The notes under the pieces: model-generated
Databases searched by the model: none
What the model saw: only the letters and a program-made list of their open reading frames with translations
What the model was told of the DNA's origin: nothing
Part shown: positions 24,524-33,862 of the stretch, one piece after another
How positions within the stretch are numbered: position 1 is the stretch's first letter
Layout of the letters: each line of letters begins with the position of its first letter
NCBI GenBank assembly: GCA_031431195.1
Contig: JANPCU010000008.1
Span: 1 to 64,000, forward strand
Length of the DNA stretch: 64,000 nt
Source of the DNA: TH-plancto1 sp031431195
GTDB lineage: Bacteria; Planctomycetota; Planctomycetia; Planctomycetales; Planctomycetaceae
Direction: 5' to 3'
Position numbers and translations under genes: made by a program

Positions 24524-26146
24524 GTGATCCAGTCGTACACATCCGGCTTACTCCGCCTGATTGATCGATGGTGGTGGGGATTGTGCGTGGTGCTGATTCT
24601 CATTGCTGCGGTGCGGTGGCATCGCCTGGATGTTCCGCTGGAGCGAGATGAGGGAGAATATGCCTACGCGGGACAGCTGATGTTGCAGGGCGTGCCGCCG
24701 TATGTCAGTGCCTATAACATGAAGTTGCCTGGAATTTACCTCGTCTATGCCATTGTGCTGGGAGTGTGGGGGGAGACGGTGTGGGCGATCCACTTCGCAC
24801 TCCTGCTCACGAATCTGGCTTCGATCATTCTCGTGTTTCTGATTGGGCGGCGGCTGATTGACGATGTGGGGGGGCTCTTTGGAGCTGCAGCATTTGCGGT
24901 GTTCTCATTACATCAGTCGGTGTCGGGGCTGTTTGCGAACTCGGAGCATTTCGTCAATCTGCCCATGCTGGGAGGGACACTGCTGCTACTGATGGCTCTG
25001 GAGCGGGATCGTCTTTGGCAGTGGGGAGCAGTGGGCGTGCTGATGGGGACCGCCTTTATCATCAAACAACACGGAGTGATGTTCATCGGATTCGGTGCGG
25101 GGGTCATCGCCCTGACCGCCGTCACCGAACGGCCCGTGGTGCGGCAGCCATTTCTGCGACGATCGTCCGCTTATCTCGCGGGAGCAGTGCTGCCCTTTGT
25201 CGCGATCTGTCTCTGGATGGTATGGGCCGGAGTTTTCTCCCGGTTCTGGTTTTGGACATTCACGTATTCGCCTCATTATATCGCCCAACGGTCGTGGAGT
25301 CAGGGTGCTTCCCGGCTCGTTTTTCAGCTCAGCACCATGGGGGGCGGGCTGTGGGGTCTGTGGCTGCTGGCGATGATCGGAGCATCGAGAACTCTCCTGG
25401 TTCCGGCGCTGAGGAATCGCTGGATCGTCTGGGTGATGTGGGCACTCGCGTCAATGGCTGCCGTGTGCCCAGGTTTCTATTTCCGTGGACATTACTTTTT
25501 GTATGTCCTGCCGGTGAGTGGCCTGTTTGTGGGAGCGGCGATTTCAGGGATGACGCAACGTGGGGCTGAGGGACGAGCCAGCCGGGGAGGAATGATGGTG
25601 TTGATCGCCGCCGCCTTCCTCGTGGCGATCTATCCGCAATCTGACATCCTGATTCGATGGCCCGACGAGGCCGTGTCGCGGAGCGTCTACGGCAATAATC
25701 TGTTCCCGGAAACCCGCAAGATTGCCGAGTACATCCAGCGCCACACGACTCCCCAAGACACCATCGCCGTGATCGGTTCTGAACCCCAAATCTATTTCTA
25801 TGCCCAACGTCGTTCGGCGACCGGTCATATTTATACCTATGCGATGATGGAGGCTCATCCGTTCGCCCGAGAGATGCAGCGGGAAATGATTCAGCAAATC
25901 GAAGCGGCCCAGCCCCGGTTCATCGTCTACGTCAACTTCCATCAATCCTGGGCGGCACGTCCCGAGTCGTTTCCTGATTTGCAAGATTGGTCTCGTAAGT
26001 ATACCGCCGAAAACTACGAGTTAGCGGGCCTCGTCCAGCTCTCCCCCACAGGCACGGAGTCTGTCTGGGACACCGCCGCCTTGGGGCGCACGCTCCCCGG
26101 CCCGGAAAGTTCGTGGCTAAGCGTCTATCGCCGAACTCGGAACTGA
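24524..26146 (+). CDS. ArnT/PMT-type membrane glycosyltransferase
   Basis: Integral membrane GT-C enzyme that transfers a sugar from a polyprenyl-phosphate donor, probably facing the periplasm. 540 aa from GTG 24524 (AAAAGGA upstream); the open frame starts at 24341 but that segment lacks family features. The first extracytoplasmic loop holds the catalytic-type acidic motif LERDEGEYAYAGQ. About ten to eleven membrane helices follow (IHFALLLTNLASIILVFLIG, LAGAVLPFVAICLWMVWAG). The C-terminal domain is soluble (YIQRHTTPQDTIAVIGSEPQ). The next gene, same strand, belongs to the same superfamily. Acceptor unknown (lipid A, protein or cell-surface glycan). Confidence 0.85.
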   Translation: MIQSYTSGLLRLIDRWWWGLCVVLILIAAVRWHRLDVPLERDEGEYAYAGQLMLQGVPPYVSAYNMKLPGIYLVYAIVLGVWGETVWAIHFALLLTNLASIILVFLIGRRLIDDVGGLFGAAAFAVFSLHQSVSGLFANSEHFVNLPMLGGTLLLLMALERDRLWQWGAVGVLMGTAFIIKQHGVMFIGFGAGVIALTAVTERPVVRQPFLRRSSAYLAGAVLPFVAICLWMVWAGVFSRFWFWTFTYSPHYIAQRSWSQGASRLVFQLSTMGGGLWGLWLLAMIGASRTLLVPALRNRWIVWVMWALASMAAVCPGFYFRGHYFLYVLPVSGLFVGAAISGMTQRGAEGRASRGGMMVLIAAAFLVAIYPQSDILIRWPDEAVSRSVYGNNLFPETRKIAEYIQRHTTPQDTIAVIGSEPQIYFYAQRRSATGHIYTYAMMEAHPFAREMQREMIQQIEAAQPRFIVYVNFHQSWAARPESFPDLQDWSRKYTAENYELAGLVQLSPTGTESVWDTAALGRTLPGPESSWLSVYRRTRN

Positions 26147-26491
26147 TCGTCTGGTGAGTTCACGAAGTCGGAGCCTCCCCACTCCGATCGTCGCGTAGCC
26201 CCACGGCTCACGCCCCCCTCGGAGTGATTCGCCCCAGGCCTCCCTGCGAATGCTGGTCTCACTGGGCGGGTTGTATCAGTGGATCGTATTGCTCCGATCA
26301 GTGCGATCGAAGCAACTCGGTGCGAAAACGCGACTCGAGAGCTGCCGTCTGGTGTCCGAACTTCCAATTCCTGTTTCCCCACTTGCCTCGTACCGTTTTC
26401 TGGCACACATTTGCGGGTTCACGACTGGGAGTCAGGGGAGTTGCCGTTGTTCCGCTGACTCAATTCCCAGCCGGGGACGGCGAGCCCCCTC

Positions 26492-28321
26492 ATGTCCGCA
26501 GTTCTGCCCACGCCTCTTCAGTCGACTTCCCTGGCACCGATGCGGGAGCAGCGGCGGTTTCTCGTGTTGCTGATTTTGGTGGGGCTGGCAGCCGTGCATG
26601 CGGTGTGGGCGGCGAGCTGGTTGGTGGATGATTTCCGGGTCGCGAAGGACATCTACTCAGGCTTTCGGATGCTCGGATCGCCGAACCTGGGACTCACGCA
26701 AGCACTGGTGCATGTCGATTTCGGTGTGTTTCTGGTCGGGATCATCTGGCTCGTGAACTACCGCTGGACTGACCAGCGCCCGGCTCTGATTGAGCAGGAC
26801 AGCGTGGCTTGGACGCCGGGGCATGTGATCGGGTTGGTGAGTGTTCTGGCCCTGGGGACGGGCTTGCTGCTCTGGAACCTGGGTGGTCCGGTGATGTGGC
26901 AGGACGAGGCACAGTCGGCGCTGATCTCTCGCACAGTCGCGGAGACTGGTCTGCCGTATGGGACCGATGGACTCAATTTCTTTTCCCAGGAATTTGGTGC
27001 GGAATACGCGGACGGCTACCTCTGGCGCTGGCACACATGGTTGCCCTTTTACCTGGTGGCGGGGAGCTATGAGCTGTTCGGCGACAACACATTTGCCAGC
27101 CGGTTGCCGGGCGTTCTCCTCGGCTGGATCTCCATCGGCCTGACCTATCAATTGGGGGTGGAGTTGTGGAGAGATCGACGGTCGGCACTATTTGGAGCGG
27201 GCGTGCTGACGATTTGTGTCGGATTCTTGCTGCTTTCGCGACAGTGCCGGTACTACAGCGCCCTGATGTGTTTCACGCTGATGAGCGTGATGGGCTACTG
27301 GCGATTGATGCAATCCCAGCGAGGCGGTTACTGGCTGCTGATCTCCGGCATGACGATGCTGTTTCACTCGCACTACGTCTACACGGGGATTTGCGGAGCG
27401 GCATTCATCGCTCATGCGGCGCTGTATCACCGGGAGCATCTGAAGCCGCTGACAGTCGCAGCGGCGTGGGTCATCGTGCTGGCGCTTCCCTGGGTCATCT
27501 GGTTCTGGCAGATGAAATACGGGTCACGATACGGAGGACGCACCTTCCAACCCGCACTGTGGTTCACCGACTTCACGCGGTTTTTGAACCATGTGGCCCT
27601 GGAGTTCATTCCCTGGATGCTGTGGCCCATTCCGGTTCTGCTGGCCGTGTTTCGAGAGAAGTTCTCCCTGCCGCGGTCGGTACTACCCCGGCCGAAAGTG
27701 GGGGGGCTGTTGGCCATTCTGATTGCAGCCCACTTGCTCCTGCTGTCGCCCATCGTGCCAGCGGCCTATTTCCGCTATCTCGCCCCCTTGGCTCCTCTCA
27801 CGGCATTGGTCGTCGGACGCTGGATCGCGGACGCCTCTCGCATTCACAGAGCCCTGGCGACCTGGATGGTGGCCGTGATTTTTCTCAGCTGGCCCTGCGC
27901 GGATTATCTTCATGAGCAGCTGGTCCCTGTCCAAAACGCGGGAGGGGCAATCATCAAGTTCCTCCAGACCCACTCTCAACCGGACGAGGTGATCTTATCC
28001 AATATCGGGGATATGCCGCTGAAGTATTATCTTCCGAATCGCGTCGTCGGGGGGCTGGCAGGGGATCAACTGGACCATTTCACGGCTCCCGAATGGGTCA
28101 TCCTGCGCAAACACGCGAGCTATGTCCCTCGAAAACTGAATACCCAGATCGAGATGTTGGCACACAGCGATCAGTACGAGCCAATCGTGATCCCGGTGCC
28201 GGACACTCCCTTTGAATACCGCGAAGATCCGTGCTGTCACCTATTTGCCACCGATTGGCACGAGCAGCCCGTCTCAATTTATCGTCGCCGATCCAGCCCG
28301 ACGAAGGTCACACATCCCTGA
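26492..28321 (+). CDS. Second ArnT/PMT-like membrane glycosyltransferase
   Basis: 609 aa, multi-pass. Begins with a helix (FLVLLILVGLAAVHAVWAA), a loop, then GHVIGLVSVLALGTGLLLWN, and the catalytic-type acidic motif MWQDEAQSALISRT in the first large loop. YRYLAPLAPLTALVVGRW marks a late helix. The soluble C-terminus includes FLQTHSQPDEVILSNIGDMP, parallel to the preceding protein's tail, so the two are distant homologues. ATG 26492 chosen; ATG 26540 is possible. The 345-bp gap before it contains no gene that I can see. Donor and acceptor unknown. Confidence 0.8.
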   Translation: MSAVLPTPLQSTSLAPMREQRRFLVLLILVGLAAVHAVWAASWLVDDFRVAKDIYSGFRMLGSPNLGLTQALVHVDFGVFLVGIIWLVNYRWTDQRPALIEQDSVAWTPGHVIGLVSVLALGTGLLLWNLGGPVMWQDEAQSALISRTVAETGLPYGTDGLNFFSQEFGAEYADGYLWRWHTWLPFYLVAGSYELFGDNTFASRLPGVLLGWISIGLTYQLGVELWRDRRSALFGAGVLTICVGFLLLSRQCRYYSALMCFTLMSVMGYWRLMQSQRGGYWLLISGMTMLFHSHYVYTGICGAAFIAHAALYHREHLKPLTVAAAWVIVLALPWVIWFWQMKYGSRYGGRTFQPALWFTDFTRFLNHVALEFIPWMLWPIPVLLAVFREKFSLPRSVLPRPKVGGLLAILIAAHLLLLSPIVPAAYFRYLAPLAPLTALVVGRWIADASRIHRALATWMVAVIFLSWPCADYLHEQLVPVQNAGGAIIKFLQTHSQPDEVILSNIGDMPLKYYLPNRVVGGLAGDQLDHFTAPEWVILRKHASYVPRKLNTQIEMLAHSDQYEPIVIPVPDTPFEYREDPCCHLFATDWHEQPVSIYRRRSSPTKVTHP

Positions 28322-28369
28322 GTGTGCGGGAAAATCCATGGGCCTCTGATATCCGTCCGGCCCCTCTGA

Positions 28370-28405
28370 GCCAGCCAGGGTTTTTGATACACGGTCCTGG
28401 CTGGC
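28370..28405. terminator. Hairpin between convergent genes
   Basis: GCCAGCCAGG (28370-28379) pairs with CCTGGCTGGC (28396-28405) around a T-rich loop. It lies between the ends of the glycosyltransferase and DUF4432 genes. It is a candidate bidirectional stop, although it lacks a terminal T-run. Confidence 0.45.
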
Positions 28406-28461
28406 GTAACGGGCTGGTTAGAGAATAAAAGAGGCCCCAAGCAGCAATCCCTCACCCGATG

Positions 28462-29736
28462 CTACTCCACCGACCATCCCTTTGTCGGTTGCTGGTGGAT
28501 CACTGGCGGCTGCTTCGATTGCAGCTGGGCGATTTCATTCTCGACGGCGGCGACCTCTTGGCTGGTTGTATGCACCGCGAAGCGGAGTCGCATCGAGTAG
28601 GTCTGCCCCGGCTCCAGCGAGATGACCCGGCCCAGCTGGCGCTCCAGTGACTTGTGGTTGGGGAAGTTCGTGCCGGGCTCCAACCCGACGACGTAGCCGT
28701 CGCGCTCTGACTGCGTACATTTCCAAACTGCAAAGCACGGTAACTGACGTGTCGAGAACCGCAGACTCAGCCCGAGATCGCCGGTGCCGTTTCGCAGCAT
28801 TGTCACCGTCTCGCCGGCGGCATCGCCCAGTAGTCGGTGGTAATAGACCTGCTCCGCGTAGCCCGGGGTCGGCCCTTGGCAATCGGCTGGTGTGGCGATT
28901 CCCTCCGCAGCGCGGGCATCTCGAGGAGCGATTTCCGCACTCGCGCATAGCACCTGCGACCCCGCGCCGAGGAACGGCTCGCCGATGTTGTTGTGGTACA
29001 GCATCTCGAACTCGGTCGGGGCTCCGCCGAGGTTCGTGACCTCGTCCGTCACCTCAAAACTGTTACTGCCGACGACCGTCCGCAAGGTCGACTCCAGTCG
29101 CAGCTGGGGTCCGAACATCGTGCATTCATCGACGATGCCGGTCAGTCGCAATGTGGAGGTTTCTTCTTCGACATCGATTTCGCGATCGTGTGATGGCAAG
29201 TTCGCGATCCGTCCATGCAGGGTCAGGTCCGACTCGACCGGACTCTTCGCCCCGGGGTCATGCCCCGGTGGTCCATTGAACGCCATTCCACAACGGCAGA
29301 GGAACTCGTTGAACCCGTCGAGCCAGCCGAGCCCATTGCGGGACTTGAGGTCGACAAACCGCGGATGAGCCAGCCGCCGCACGGGCGATTCCCAGCCAAT
29401 CGGGATCCCCTGGTACTCGGCCTTCCAGATCCCCATCCCGCGCGTCGGGGAGACCCAGACCGTCAGCGGACCATTCTTGAGTTCGAACACCTCGACACCC
29501 GCCGAGGTGCCCTCCTCCAGGACCGTCCACCGAATGCCCCAGTCGTGCCCGCCCGGCAACTTGACCTCCGCTGGTCCGGCCAGCACCTGCCAACTTGGGC
29601 CGTCCTCATCGTGATCGTGGTCGTGACTATGGTCATGGTCGTGATCGTGCCCGCAATTGGTGTGGTCATGATCGTGGGAATGGTCGTGATCATGATCATG
29701 GCTGTGGTCATGATCGTGGTCGTGGCGTTGGGCCAT
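28462..29736 (-). CDS. DUF4432 (aldose-epimerase-like) protein with His/Asp-rich N-terminus
   Basis: Beta-sandwich family related to aldose 1-epimerases; carbohydrate binding or epimerisation is likely but unproven. 424 aa from ATG 29736 (MAQRHDHDHD). The frame is open to 29973 and ATG 29901 is another possible start. Residues 5-43 are almost pure (HD)n/HS with 18 histidines, broken by TNCG; such tracts bind Zn, Ni or Cu. The DUF4432 domain runs from about residue 55: VSPTRGMGIWKAEYQGIPIG, FNEFLCRCGMAFNG, LYHNNIGEPFLG, VGLEPGTNFPNHKS. The family is about 330-370 aa, so the His tract is an added segment. No signal peptide. Confidence 0.8.
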   Translation of the reverse strand: MAQRHDHDHDHSHDHDHDHSHDHDHTNCGHDHDHDHSHDHDHDEDGPSWQVLAGPAEVKLPGGHDWGIRWTVLEEGTSAGVEVFELKNGPLTVWVSPTRGMGIWKAEYQGIPIGWESPVRRLAHPRFVDLKSRNGLGWLDGFNEFLCRCGMAFNGPPGHDPGAKSPVESDLTLHGRIANLPSHDREIDVEEETSTLRLTGIVDECTMFGPQLRLESTLRTVVGSNSFEVTDEVTNLGGAPTEFEMLYHNNIGEPFLGAGSQVLCASAEIAPRDARAAEGIATPADCQGPTPGYAEQVYYHRLLGDAAGETVTMLRNGTGDLGLSLRFSTRQLPCFAVWKCTQSERDGYVVGLEPGTNFPNHKSLERQLGRVISLEPGQTYSMRLRFAVHTTSQEVAAVENEIAQLQSKQPPVIHQQPTKGWSVE

Positions 29737-29999
29737 GTGCGTATGCCAATGCGAGAGTGGAAACCCGGTAAGTGTGCCGCAGTCTACGGACCGCGATTCC
29801 GGCAATCCAGCGGGAAGGTGAGCCAATTCAAGCTGCGAGGTCTCGGCAGGCTCATCAAATGGATTATCGGGAGCCTCAATGAATGCCAGGGGTGTGCGCA
29901 TCAAAAAAGTAGGCAGATCTCGAAAATCCACGACCGAGGAGTGTGCCTTAAAAAGTCGTCCGAGATCCACCACAGTCCCCGGCTACCGCGAATGAGCAG

Positions 30000-30239
30000 C
30001 CCCCTCCCGCGTCCCGGTCGTGTGAAACGCAGAGGGCGAGGAGGACGCAGAGAGAAGAAGCACTCCCTCCGAACTCTGCACTCCCAGCGTCCTCTGCGTT
30101 TTCATTCTGCCGGTCGGTCGCGTTCAAGGTATCACCTGTTGTTGTCGTGAGTTTTGTCAGGACGGTGCCTCTGGTTTAGGAGTACCGACTTTTGTGATGC
30201 ACACACCCTGACCGGCGTGTGCTTCAGAAAAGTCAGCAG
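30000..30239. repeat. Fragment of the ACGCAGAGG repeat plus a CTTTTCTGATGCACAC-type hairpin
   Basis: 30017-30108 holds only the inner inverted pair of the three-copy element (GTGAAACGCAGAGGGCG ... GCGTCCTCTGCGTTTTC). 30187-30236 pairs GACTTTTGTGATGCACACAC with GCGTGTGCTTCAGAAAAGTC. A third pair, TTTTGACAGGATGAACAAG / ATCCTGTTGATCCTATCAAAA, lies at 30313-30388. The 29974-30500 spacer is entirely such repeats, without a gene. Confidence 0.7.
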
Positions 30240-30507
30240 AGATTCACCACGGAAATAAAGAGGCACGGAGAGACGTGCGTGGTGGTCGATTTGTTCGGGA
30301 ATCAAGAGATGTTTTGACAGGATGAACAAGATGGACAGGATGTAGGCAGATGTCGACTGATTCCGAAAACCATCCTGTTGATCCTATCAAAACCGTTAGG
30401 CTCCCAACTCACCGATTGTCCATCACTTCGAATTCTCCGTGGTGAGTGCCTGCCGCTGCCTACTTTTCTGAGGCACACACCAATGCCCAGCGAAATCAAC
30501 GGAAGAC

Positions 30508-30537
30508 TTGCCATTGGCACCCGCTCTTCGGTATAAG
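30508..30537 (+). promoter_or_regulatory. Promoter of tRNA-Arg
   Basis: TTGCCA at 30508-30513 and TATAAG at 30532-30537 with an 18-bp spacer, a good housekeeping-sigma match. Transcription would begin about 30544, four bases before the tRNA. Confidence 0.6.
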
Positions 30538-30547
30538 ACAGTTCTAG

Positions 30548-30621
30548 GCACCCCTAGCGCAATTGGATAGAGCATCGGTCTACGAAACCGAAGGTTGGTG
30601 GTTCGAACCCACCGGGGTGCA
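30548..30621 (+). tRNA. tRNA-Arg (ACG)
   Basis: Cloverleaf: acceptor GCACCCC (30548-30554) with GGGGTGC (30614-30620), D arm TAGCGCAATTGGATAGAGC, anticodon stem around CTACGAA giving anticodon ACG, and T arm GGTGGTTCGAACCCACC. Discriminator A; CCA is not encoded. The ACG anticodon needs A34-to-inosine editing by TadA to read CGU/CGC/CGA. Confidence 0.97.
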
Positions 30622-30646
30622 ATGAGTTACGTCACATGACGAAAGT

Positions 30647-30680
30647 GAGTGTGTTGAACACACTCATTCTGGTCGTTTTT
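30647..30680 (+). terminator. Probable terminator after tRNA-Arg
   Basis: GAGTGTGT (30647-30654), loop TGA, ACACACTC (30658-30665); after a ten-base extension a TTTTT run follows at 30676-30680. The distance between stem and T-run weakens the call. If it leaks, rplI could be co-transcribed with the tRNA. Confidence 0.45.
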
Positions 30681-30763
30681 GCAACTCGGGTATTGGCCGT
30701 TCCAGTTGGGACTTTGCGTCCTTCCGTCGGTGCGGCCCACGTGTGATTTGAACAAGGTGGAAC

Positions 30764-31273
30764 ATGCCTCCCAAGCGTAAAGAACGTCTGCGTTCCTCAG
30801 ATCGTCGTGGCGGAATCGAACTGCTCCTGACCGAGCACATTGAGAACGTCGGTGACCAGGGACAAATTGTGAAGGTCAAGCCGGGTTACGCACGGAACTA
30901 CCTGCTGCCACTCGGGTTGGCCACGGTCGCCACCGAAGCGAACAAGTCGATGGTACTCCGCCATCGCCAGCGCCAGGACGCCGTCGCCGTTTCCAAGCTC
31001 AAGACGCTGAAGCAAATCGGCGACAAGATCAAGGACTACAGCGTCACCCTCGAAGCCAATGCGACCGATGATGGTCATCTGTACGGTTCGATCGGGGCTC
31101 CCGAAATCAGCAAGGCCCTTAAGGCTGCGAACTACCCGGTCGAGATCGACATGGTTCGTCTGGATGGAGCGCTGAAGGAACTGGGCATGTACACCGTCAA
31201 GCTCCAATTGCATGCTGACATCGCCACAGAGGTCAAGGTATGGGTCGTGCCGACAGCTTCGTCGATTCGCTAG
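30764..31273 (+). CDS. rplI: 50S ribosomal protein L9
   Basis: Binds 23S rRNA; the long central helix joins two globular domains. 169 aa. The family core starts at IELLLTEHIENVGDQGQIVKVKPGYARNYLL written in parts: IELLLTEHIENVG, then VKPGYARNYLLPLGLA. The C-terminal domain includes LYGSIGAPEISKALKA and GMYTVKLQLH. A basic 17-residue extension (MPPKRKERLRSSDRRGG) precedes the core; AAGGTGG before ATG 30764 supports this start. The usual rpsF and ssb neighbours are absent; dnaB lies downstream, past a terminator. Confidence 0.96.
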   Translation: MPPKRKERLRSSDRRGGIELLLTEHIENVGDQGQIVKVKPGYARNYLLPLGLATVATEANKSMVLRHRQRQDAVAVSKLKTLKQIGDKIKDYSVTLEANATDDGHLYGSIGAPEISKALKAANYPVEIDMVRLDGALKELGMYTVKLQLHADIATEVKVWVVPTASSIR

Positions 31274-31280
31274 TTCTTTC

Positions 31281-31340
31281 GTGGGATAGGCTTCCAGCCT
31301 GTCATCCCACCGCGCACGACAGGCTAGAAGCCTATCCCAC
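31281..31340. repeat. REP pair (GTGGGATAGGCTTCC family) after rplI
   Basis: GTGGGATAGGCTTCCAGCCT (31281-31300) and its near-complement AGGCTAGAAGCCTATCCCAC (31321-31340) enclose a short spacer. It is the same family as 21389-21509 and the coding copy at 16854. Confidence 0.92.
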
Positions 31341-31404
31341 GGGCATTGCAGTTTGACGCCCTCCCAGCCGATTGAACCCGGCCGTGGAACATCAGAGAAT
31401 CGTG

Positions 31405-31437
31405 ACACCTCTCCGGAATCCGGAGAGGTGTTTTTTT
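31405..31437 (+). terminator. Rho-independent terminator downstream of rplI
   Basis: ACACCTCTCCGG (31405-31416) and CCGGAGAGGTGT (31420-31431) form a perfect 12-bp stem with loop AAT, running straight into TTTTTTT (31431-31437). It is a textbook intrinsic terminator and separates rplI from dnaB. Confidence 0.9.
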
Positions 31438-31629
31438 GTGGCTCTGGTGCCGCGAATCGCGGGCGGATTCGTGTTAGACTGCCGTCCCCTTCGTCCCGTA
31501 AGGGACGGTCGACAATGGCCCATCGTTTCAACGGTGGGAAACCGGGCGAGGGTGGCGTGGTGAAACGCTGCCTTGATTGTGGTGGGGATTGTTCGCATGA
31601 GCGGCCAGCCTCGTACCTCGCTCACACGC

Positions 31630-31707
31630 AGGCGAGCCGGGCGGCGTCAGCCCCCGGACTCGAGTGGCTGCAAAATGGTCCGGAGGCTGACGCCATCCGG
31701 CTCGCCT
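31630..31707. repeat. REP pair before dnaB
   Basis: AGGCGAGCCGGGCGGCGTCA (from 31630) and TGACGCCATCCGGCTCGCCT (to 31707) are imperfect inverted copies; each also pairs internally around CAGCC. It fills the upstream open frame of dnaB, which argues against a start before 31777. Confidence 0.75.
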
Positions 31708-31776
31708 GGGAAAGCCAGTGCGACACTCGGCAGGTGGTTCGCATGCTGGCTGTTTTTGTGGATCGGATCGAAGTTC

Positions 31777-33156
31777 ATGGCGTTTAACCCTCCCAAGAAG
31801 GAAGCCATCGGCGACTTCATGGACAAGGTTCCGCCCCAGGATCTGGAAACGGAGCGGTGCGTCCTCGGTAGTATTCTGCTAGTGAACGACGCGATCGACG
31901 AAGTCCAGTCGCAGATCACGCACACCTGTTTTTATATGGACGCCCATCGCCGGATCTTCAAGGCGATCCAGGAGATGTACGAGGCAGGCACGCGCGGGAT
32001 CGATATTGTCACGCTCCGTGACGAACTCACCCGGCGAGCCGAACTGGATATGGTCGGCGGAATTGCCTACATCCACCAGATCATGGAGACGGTCCCGCAT
32101 GCCGCCCACGCCGAATACTACGCCAAGATCGTGCGCGAAAAGTGGCTCCAGCGATCTTTAATTGAAGCCTGTACCGAGTCGCTCAAAGAAGCCTACCACG
32201 GCCACGAAGCTGTCGAGGATATTCTCTCGAAGGCCGAGCAGCGGATCTTTAGTATCGTCGAGAACGGCGCGAACATCGACAAGATGGCGCTGGGCGACAT
32301 CATGGACGATGCCTTCGCTCGCATCTTCGCTCGCATCGATGCCGAGGGCACGACCTCGGGGCTGACCTCCGGGTTCTCCGGCCTCAACGAGATCACCGGC
32401 GGGTTCCAGGAAACCGAACTGATTGTGTTGGCCGCTCGCCCAAGTATGGGCAAGACGGCGCTCGTCTGTAATTTTGCCCTGGCCGGGGCAGCCACCGATG
32501 CGGGGGTACTCATCTTCAGCCTGGAAATGTCGGGGCTGGAACTCGCCGAGCGATTTCTGTGCATGCAGGCCAAGGTTGACGGCCACAAGGTCCGGCAGGG
32601 AGACCTCGACGAGATCGAGCAGCACGCCCTGCTCGAAGCGGCCAACGTCCTTAAAAAATACCCGCTCTACATCGACGATCAAGCCGGGCGCACGATGTCC
32701 CAGATCGCCTCGATCTCGCGCCGACTCAAACGCCGGTTTGACATCAAGATCATCATCATCGACTACCTCCAGCTGATCGAGTCCGATGACAAGAACATGC
32801 CGCGCGAGCAGCAGGTGTCGACGATCACCCGGCGGCTGAAGTTCCTGGCCAAGGATCTCCGCGTGCCGGTCATCGCTCTGGCCCAGCTGAATCGTGGCGT
32901 CGAGACTCGCGAGGACAAGCGACCCCGGCTGGCCGACCTCCGTGAATCGGGAGCGATCGAGCAGGACGCCGACATCGTGATGTTCCTGCACCGCCCGGAT
33001 GCCTACGACCCCGAAGACCGCCCCGGCGAGGCGGACCTCATCATGGCTAAGAACCGCCACGGTCCGATTGGCACCGTCGAACTCGTCTGGCTCAAGAAGT
33101 CGCTCAAGTTCGGCGACAAGAGTCCGATCGCGGATCCCGTCGACAGCGGCTTCTAA
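31777..33156 (+). CDS. dnaB: Replicative DNA helicase DnaB
   Basis: Hexameric 5'-3' helicase at the replication fork. 459 aa from ATG 31777; the open frame extends to 31573 but is repeat sequence. The N-terminal collar domain begins at PPQDLETERCVLGSILL. The RecA-type motor has Walker A ARPSMGKT (residues 220-227), Walker B IIIIDYLQLI, and motif H4-type LRESGAIEQDADIVMFLHRP. The closing RHGPIGTVELVW is standard. No intein and no missing residues. SD is weak. It stands between rplI and a 700-bp repeat-rich spacer. Confidence 0.97.
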   Translation: MAFNPPKKEAIGDFMDKVPPQDLETERCVLGSILLVNDAIDEVQSQITHTCFYMDAHRRIFKAIQEMYEAGTRGIDIVTLRDELTRRAELDMVGGIAYIHQIMETVPHAAHAEYYAKIVREKWLQRSLIEACTESLKEAYHGHEAVEDILSKAEQRIFSIVENGANIDKMALGDIMDDAFARIFARIDAEGTTSGLTSGFSGLNEITGGFQETELIVLAARPSMGKTALVCNFALAGAATDAGVLIFSLEMSGLELAERFLCMQAKVDGHKVRQGDLDEIEQHALLEAANVLKKYPLYIDDQAGRTMSQIASISRRLKRRFDIKIIIIDYLQLIESDDKNMPREQQVSTITRRLKFLAKDLRVPVIALAQLNRGVETREDKRPRLADLRESGAIEQDADIVMFLHRPDAYDPEDRPGEADLIMAKNRHGPIGTVELVWLKKSLKFGDKSPIADPVDSGF

Positions 33157-33248
33157 TCTGCGATAGCCCCGGCAGTCTGATACGCAGATATGGCCCATCG
33201 GGAGTGATAAGTCACTCCCTGGATGCGATCGGTCCGTGGAAATGTATC

Positions 33249-33281
33249 CGCCAGACTTCCGAAGTCTCGGAAGTCTGGCGG
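33249..33281. repeat. REP palindrome (GACTTCCGAAGTC family)
   Basis: CGCCAGACTTCCGAAGTC followed by its complement TCGGAAGTCTGGCG. Other copies lie at 21435, 37049 and 45441. Confidence 0.9.
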
Positions 33282-33862
33282 GACGCGAACTCTGGCCGAT
33301 GACTTAGAGCATTCCACAATTCGATGAGCGCCCTCGGAGCCTGGCCCCTAGTCCTCCCCCGCCGAATTGTTCTGTCATGTTGTTCTGTCATGAACACCCG
33401 CGTCCGCCGGAATCGCTGACCTCTGCCGCCTCGGGAAAGACTTCGAGAGGACAGGCCACCAGGCATCGACCGGACCTTCGTGGCCTTGGTTCCCTTTTGT
33501 TCAAAGCTGAATTGAGAACTGAAGCCAACGAAGGCCGCGAAGGCCAGAAGGTCATCATTTTCTCAATCAGAATCTCTCTCTCAGAATCCGTGTTCATGCT
33601 TACCCCTGGCTCGCATCCCCTGGAAAAGACGCGGTGAGTTCGGTAGCGGAATCCCCCCTGTGCGTCCTTGCTCCTGGGTGTCTTGGCGTTCAATTTAGCT
33701 GCCTGCTGGGACACGTAACGATTCAGAATTGAACGCCAAGACGCCAAGACGCACAGGCAACCTGCGCCATGCGCGATGACTGGCGACTGAGGGGACCAGG
33801 CTCTGGGCGAGTCCGCGCTCACTGTGGCTTTTCCCGCGTCCGCCGTGGTCTACACTCTGGGC
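33282..33862. other. Repeat-rich spacer before phrB
   Basis: 33664-33755 contains an inverted pair of the CGCCAAGACGCC family (GTGTCTTGGCGTTCAATT and AATTGAACGCCAAGACGCC), also found in the PSD1 coding insert at 15444-15474. Around 33520-33550, GCCAACGAAGGCCGCGAAGG is a similar low-complexity word. I see no gene in the stretch. Confidence 0.55.

Noticed and set aside
26401..26415. Sigma-54-like TGGCAC...TTGC before the second glycosyltransferase
   Set aside because: The spacing between the GG and GC elements is one base short of the required length, and no activator-binding context is seen.
29600..29735. CRISPR-like or tandem array
   Set aside because: The short repeats encode the His/Asp tract of the DUF4432 protein in frame; there are no spacers of uniform length.
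31573..31776. Longer N-terminus for DnaB
   Set aside because: The upstream frame is a REP doublet; DnaB homology starts just after ATG 31777.
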